A stretch of DNA of 52,222 nt. Source: Clostridia bacterium (lineage in GTDB: Bacteria; Bacillota; Clostridia; Christensenellales; Borkfalkiaceae). Made by a program: the position numbers and the translations under genes. Shown here piece after piece: positions 50,391-52,222 of the stretch (the first letter of the stretch is position 1; each line of letters starts with the position of its first letter). The notes under the pieces were generated by a model. The model had not been told where the DNA came from. It made no database searches and saw only the letters and a list, made by a program, of their open reading frames with translations. The DNA is taken from contig JAFQAQ010000008.1 in NCBI GenBank assembly GCA_017399945.1, positions 1 through 52,222 of the forward strand. The letters are read 5' to 3'.

Positions 50391-51899
50391 ATGGCAAAGT
50401 TTATTGAAGAACCTTCTCGTACTTTTAACGAATATCTACTTATTCCGGGGTATTCTTCCAAGGATTGTATTCCTGCTAACGTAAGTCTTAAAACCCCTCT
50501 CGTTAAATACAAAAAGGGCGAACAACCTTCAATCAGCCTTAATATTCCACTATCTTCTGCTATTATGCAATCAGTTTCCGGCGATAGACTTGCCGTTGCC
50601 CTTGCAAAGGAAGGTGGTATTTCTTTTATTTACGGCGCGCAAACTATTGAATCGGAAGCTAAAATGATTGCTAAGGTTAAGGCGTTTAAGGCAGGTTTCG
50701 TTGAAAGTGATTCTAACGTATCCCCTGACGCCACCTTAAAAGATATTTTAGAGCTTAAAGAAAAAACCGGTCACTCTACCGTTGCAGTTACCGAAGACGG
50801 CACCGAACAAGGCAAGTTAGTTGGTATCGTTACCGGCAGAGATTACAGAATTTCTAGAATGCCTTTGGAATTAAAGGTTAAAGAGTTTATGACTCCATTA
50901 AGTAAACTTATCACCGCTCCTATCGGCACTTCCCTTAAAGAAGCCAACGATATCATTTGGGAACATAAACTTAATTCCTTGCCTATCTTAGATAAAGACG
51001 GAAAACTACTTTATTTCGTGTTTAGAAAGGACTATGAATCTCACAAGGAAAACCCAAGGGAAAACCTCGATGCCGACAAACGTTATATCGTTGGCGCAGG
51101 TATCAACACCCGTGACTTTAAAGAACGTGTTCCCGCTTTGGTTGAAGCTGGCGCGGACGTGCTTTGTATCGACTCTTCCGAAGGTTTTTCCGAATGGCAA
51201 AAAATGACTATCGAGTGGATTCGCCAAACTTACGGCGACAAGGTTAAGGTTGGCGCTGGCAACGTTGTTAGTGGCGAAGGTTTTAGATTCTTGGCTGATT
51301 GTGGCGCTGACTTCGTTAAGGTTGGTATTGGCGGTGGTTCTATTTGTATTACCCGTGAAACTAAGGGTATTGGTAGAGGTCAAGCAACTGCTCTTATTGA
51401 AGTTTGTAAAGAACGTGACAAGTATTTTGAAGAAACGGGCGTTTACGTTCCCGTATGTTCGGACGGTGGTTTAGTTCACGATTATCATATGACGTTAGCA
51501 CTTGCTATGGGCGCAGACTTTTTGATGTTAGGTAGATATTTCGCTCGTTTCGATGAATCCCCTACCGAAAAGTACGTTATCAACGGCAGTGTGGTTAAAG
51601 AATATTGGGGCGAAGGCTCTAACCGTGCTAGAAACTGGCAACGTTACGATATGGGTGGCGACAAAAAACTTTCCTTTGAAGAAGGTGTTGACTCCTACGT
51701 TCCATACGCTGGTCCGTTAAAAGATAACGTTGAAAGGTCACTTAACAAAATTAAATCTACCATGTGTAACTGTGGCGCACTTACTATCCCCGAACTACAA
51801 CAAAAAGCAACCTTTACTTTGGTTTCTGCAACTAGTATCGTGGAAGGTGGCGCACACGACGTTATTCAAAAAGATTCTTCTAAGATTTCTAGATTATAA
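50391..51899 (+). CDS. guaB: IMP dehydrogenase, Tritrichomonas-like type
   Basis: This 502-residue enzyme oxidises IMP to XMP, the first step to GMP. A TIM barrel is interrupted by two CBS domains (about residues 100-220). The catalytic Cys319 lies in [12 protein letters not shown], and the flap holds [16 protein letters not shown] with Arg418-Tyr419 as the catalytic pair. The flap and the C-terminal segments ([21 protein letters not shown]) match, from memory, the Tritrichomonas foetus enzyme closely, including residue numbers, and differ from the E. coli/B. subtilis type (YRGMGS). It is monocistronic. Confidence 0.95.
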   Translation: MAKFIEEPSRTFNEYLLIPGYSSKDCIPANVSLKTPLVKYKKGEQPSISLNIPLSSAIMQSVSGDRLAVALAKEGGISFIYGAQTIESEAKMIAKVKAFKAGFVESDSNVSPDATLKDILELKEKTGHSTVAVTEDGTEQGKLVGIVTGRDYRISRMPLELKVKEFMTPLSKLITAPIGTSLKEANDIIWEHKLNSLPILDKDGKLLYFVFRKDYESHKENPRENLDADKRYIVGAGINTRDFKERVPALVEAGADVLCIDSSEGFSEWQKMTIEWIRQTYGDKVKVGAGNVVSGEGFRFLADCGADFVKVGIGGGSICITRETKGIGRGQATALIEVCKERDKYFEETGVYVPVCSDGGLVHDYHMTLALAMGADFLMLGRYFARFDESPTEKYVINGSVVKEYWGEGSNRARNWQRYDMGGDKKLSFEEGVDSYVPYAGPLKDNVERSLNKIKSTMCNCGALTIPELQQKATFTLVSATSIVEGGAHDVIQKDSSKISRL

Positions 51900-51915
51900 T
51901 AACCATATAAAACAA

Positions 51916-51950
51916 GAAAAACGCATTGAACTCAATGCGTTTTTATTTAT
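51916..51950. terminator. Bidirectional terminator after guaB
   Basis: A 12-bp stem (51917-51928 with 51933-51944) with loop AACT, flanked by A-run and T-run, between guaB and the convergent gene at the right edge. Confidence 0.88.
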
Positions 51951-52222
51951 TCTTCTATTGGTTGCTTTGGCAAGGTTATATATAGGTCGTCTTTTACGCT
52001 GTAATTTAAGTTGTCGTAATACCCAAGGTATTCCACCTTGTCGATTAGTATATCATATCTAAACAAACACGTGGGGATAACCCCTTCTATCTTTCCGTTA
52101 GGGCTTGATTTTCTATCCATTGAAACTACTATATAAAATTTGCCTTGGTGGTGAATTACCCTTCTTATAGGCGCAGACATATCAACTTTGATTTTTTTGT
52201 TTTGGTTATATTCGTCCCACAA
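51947..52222 (-). CDS. C-terminal part of a protein of unknown function
   Basis: The reading frame runs off the right edge, so about 91 C-terminal residues are visible. They are hydrophilic, with alternating strand-like stretches (KFYIVVSMDR, YLGYYDNLNY), no membrane segment and no motif I recognise. Codon use looks like the neighbours. It ends in front of the bidirectional terminator after guaB. Confidence 0.6.
   Translation of the reverse strand: MWDEYNQNKKIKVDMSAPIRRVIHHQGKFYIVVSMDRKSSPNGKIEGVIPTCLFRYDILIDKVEYLGYYDNLNYSVKDDLYITLPKQPIEE

Noticed and set aside
1-52222. CRISPR array, prophage, insertion sequence, rRNA or tRNA genes
   Set aside because: No regularly spaced repeats, integrase, transposase or terminal repeats were seen, and the intergenic regions are short and explained by promoters and terminators.

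Overview
The window looks like a chromosomal segment of a low-to-moderate GC Firmicute of the class Clostridia. Supporting signs are RNase J instead of RNase E, a rpmB | asp23-fakA-recG block, a ylxM-ffh-rpsP-khpA-rimM-trmD-rbgA-rnhB ribosome/SRP block, hslVU next to trmFO and topA, zinc-type L28, FeoAB with a small FeoB-associated Cys-rich protein, and promoters close to the TTGACA-17-TATAAT consensus. I cannot place it below class; an uncultured gut lineage is plausible. Nearly all genes are housekeeping. About 85% read on the minus strand, suggesting the minus strand is the leading strand here. The plus-strand genes (serC-serA, ychF, a TetR gene, a XRE gene, rpmB, guaB) each have their own promoter.

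Layout. 1-3.8 kb: rnj-trmR-trhP (RNA decay plus wobble-uridine tRNA modification), ahead of a leftward gene cut by the window edge. 4.0-6.2 kb: serC-serA (serine synthesis). 6.3-12.3 kb: leftward argS-HAD phosphatase-flavoprotein-rho-orphan DNA methyltransferase. 12.4-13.5 kb: ychF. 13.6-18.0 kb: a type IIA topoisomerase pair (B then A subunit). 18.1-23.3 kb: copper ATPase and the feoA-feoB-Cys-rich iron operon, with a divergent TetR gene to 24.0 kb. 24.1-26.5 kb: DegV/FakB, a membrane-anchored XRE regulator and TraX. 26.5-31.0 kb: recG, fakA, asp23 and divergent rpmB. 31.0-44.5 kb: a near-gapless leftward cluster, yifB-dprA-topA-trmFO-hslV-hslU-hisS-rseC-like-trxA-glyA-asnA-tcdA-phosphodiesterase. 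44.6-50.2 kb: rplS, yraN, rnhB, rbgA, trmD, rimM, khpA, rpsP, ffh, ylxM. 50.4-51.9 kb: guaB. The right edge cuts a leftward gene of unknown function.

How the genes work together. Several blocks form coherent pathways: TrhP plus TrmR (tRNA mo5U34), SerC plus SerA, FeoA/FeoB/Cys-rich protein, FakA with a DegV-type lipid-binding partner, HslV/HslU, and the ribosome/SRP maturation block.

I see no phage, IS element, CRISPR array, toxin-antitoxin module, rRNA or tRNA, and no clear new multi-gene system. The unusual signals are smaller. They include a CopA with DKTAT in place of the P-type ATPase signature DKTGT, twin palindromes bracketing the feo promoter, two regulators whose start codons fall at the predicted transcription start (leaderless mRNAs), and a 15-bp inverted repeat able to mask a ribosome-binding site only in read-through transcripts. 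Others are a topoisomerase A subunit with Gly at the acidic quinolone-contact position, a guaB product of the Tritrichomonas-like IMPDH type, a displaced rplS, and recG sitting directly behind a terminator with no visible Shine-Dalgarno site.
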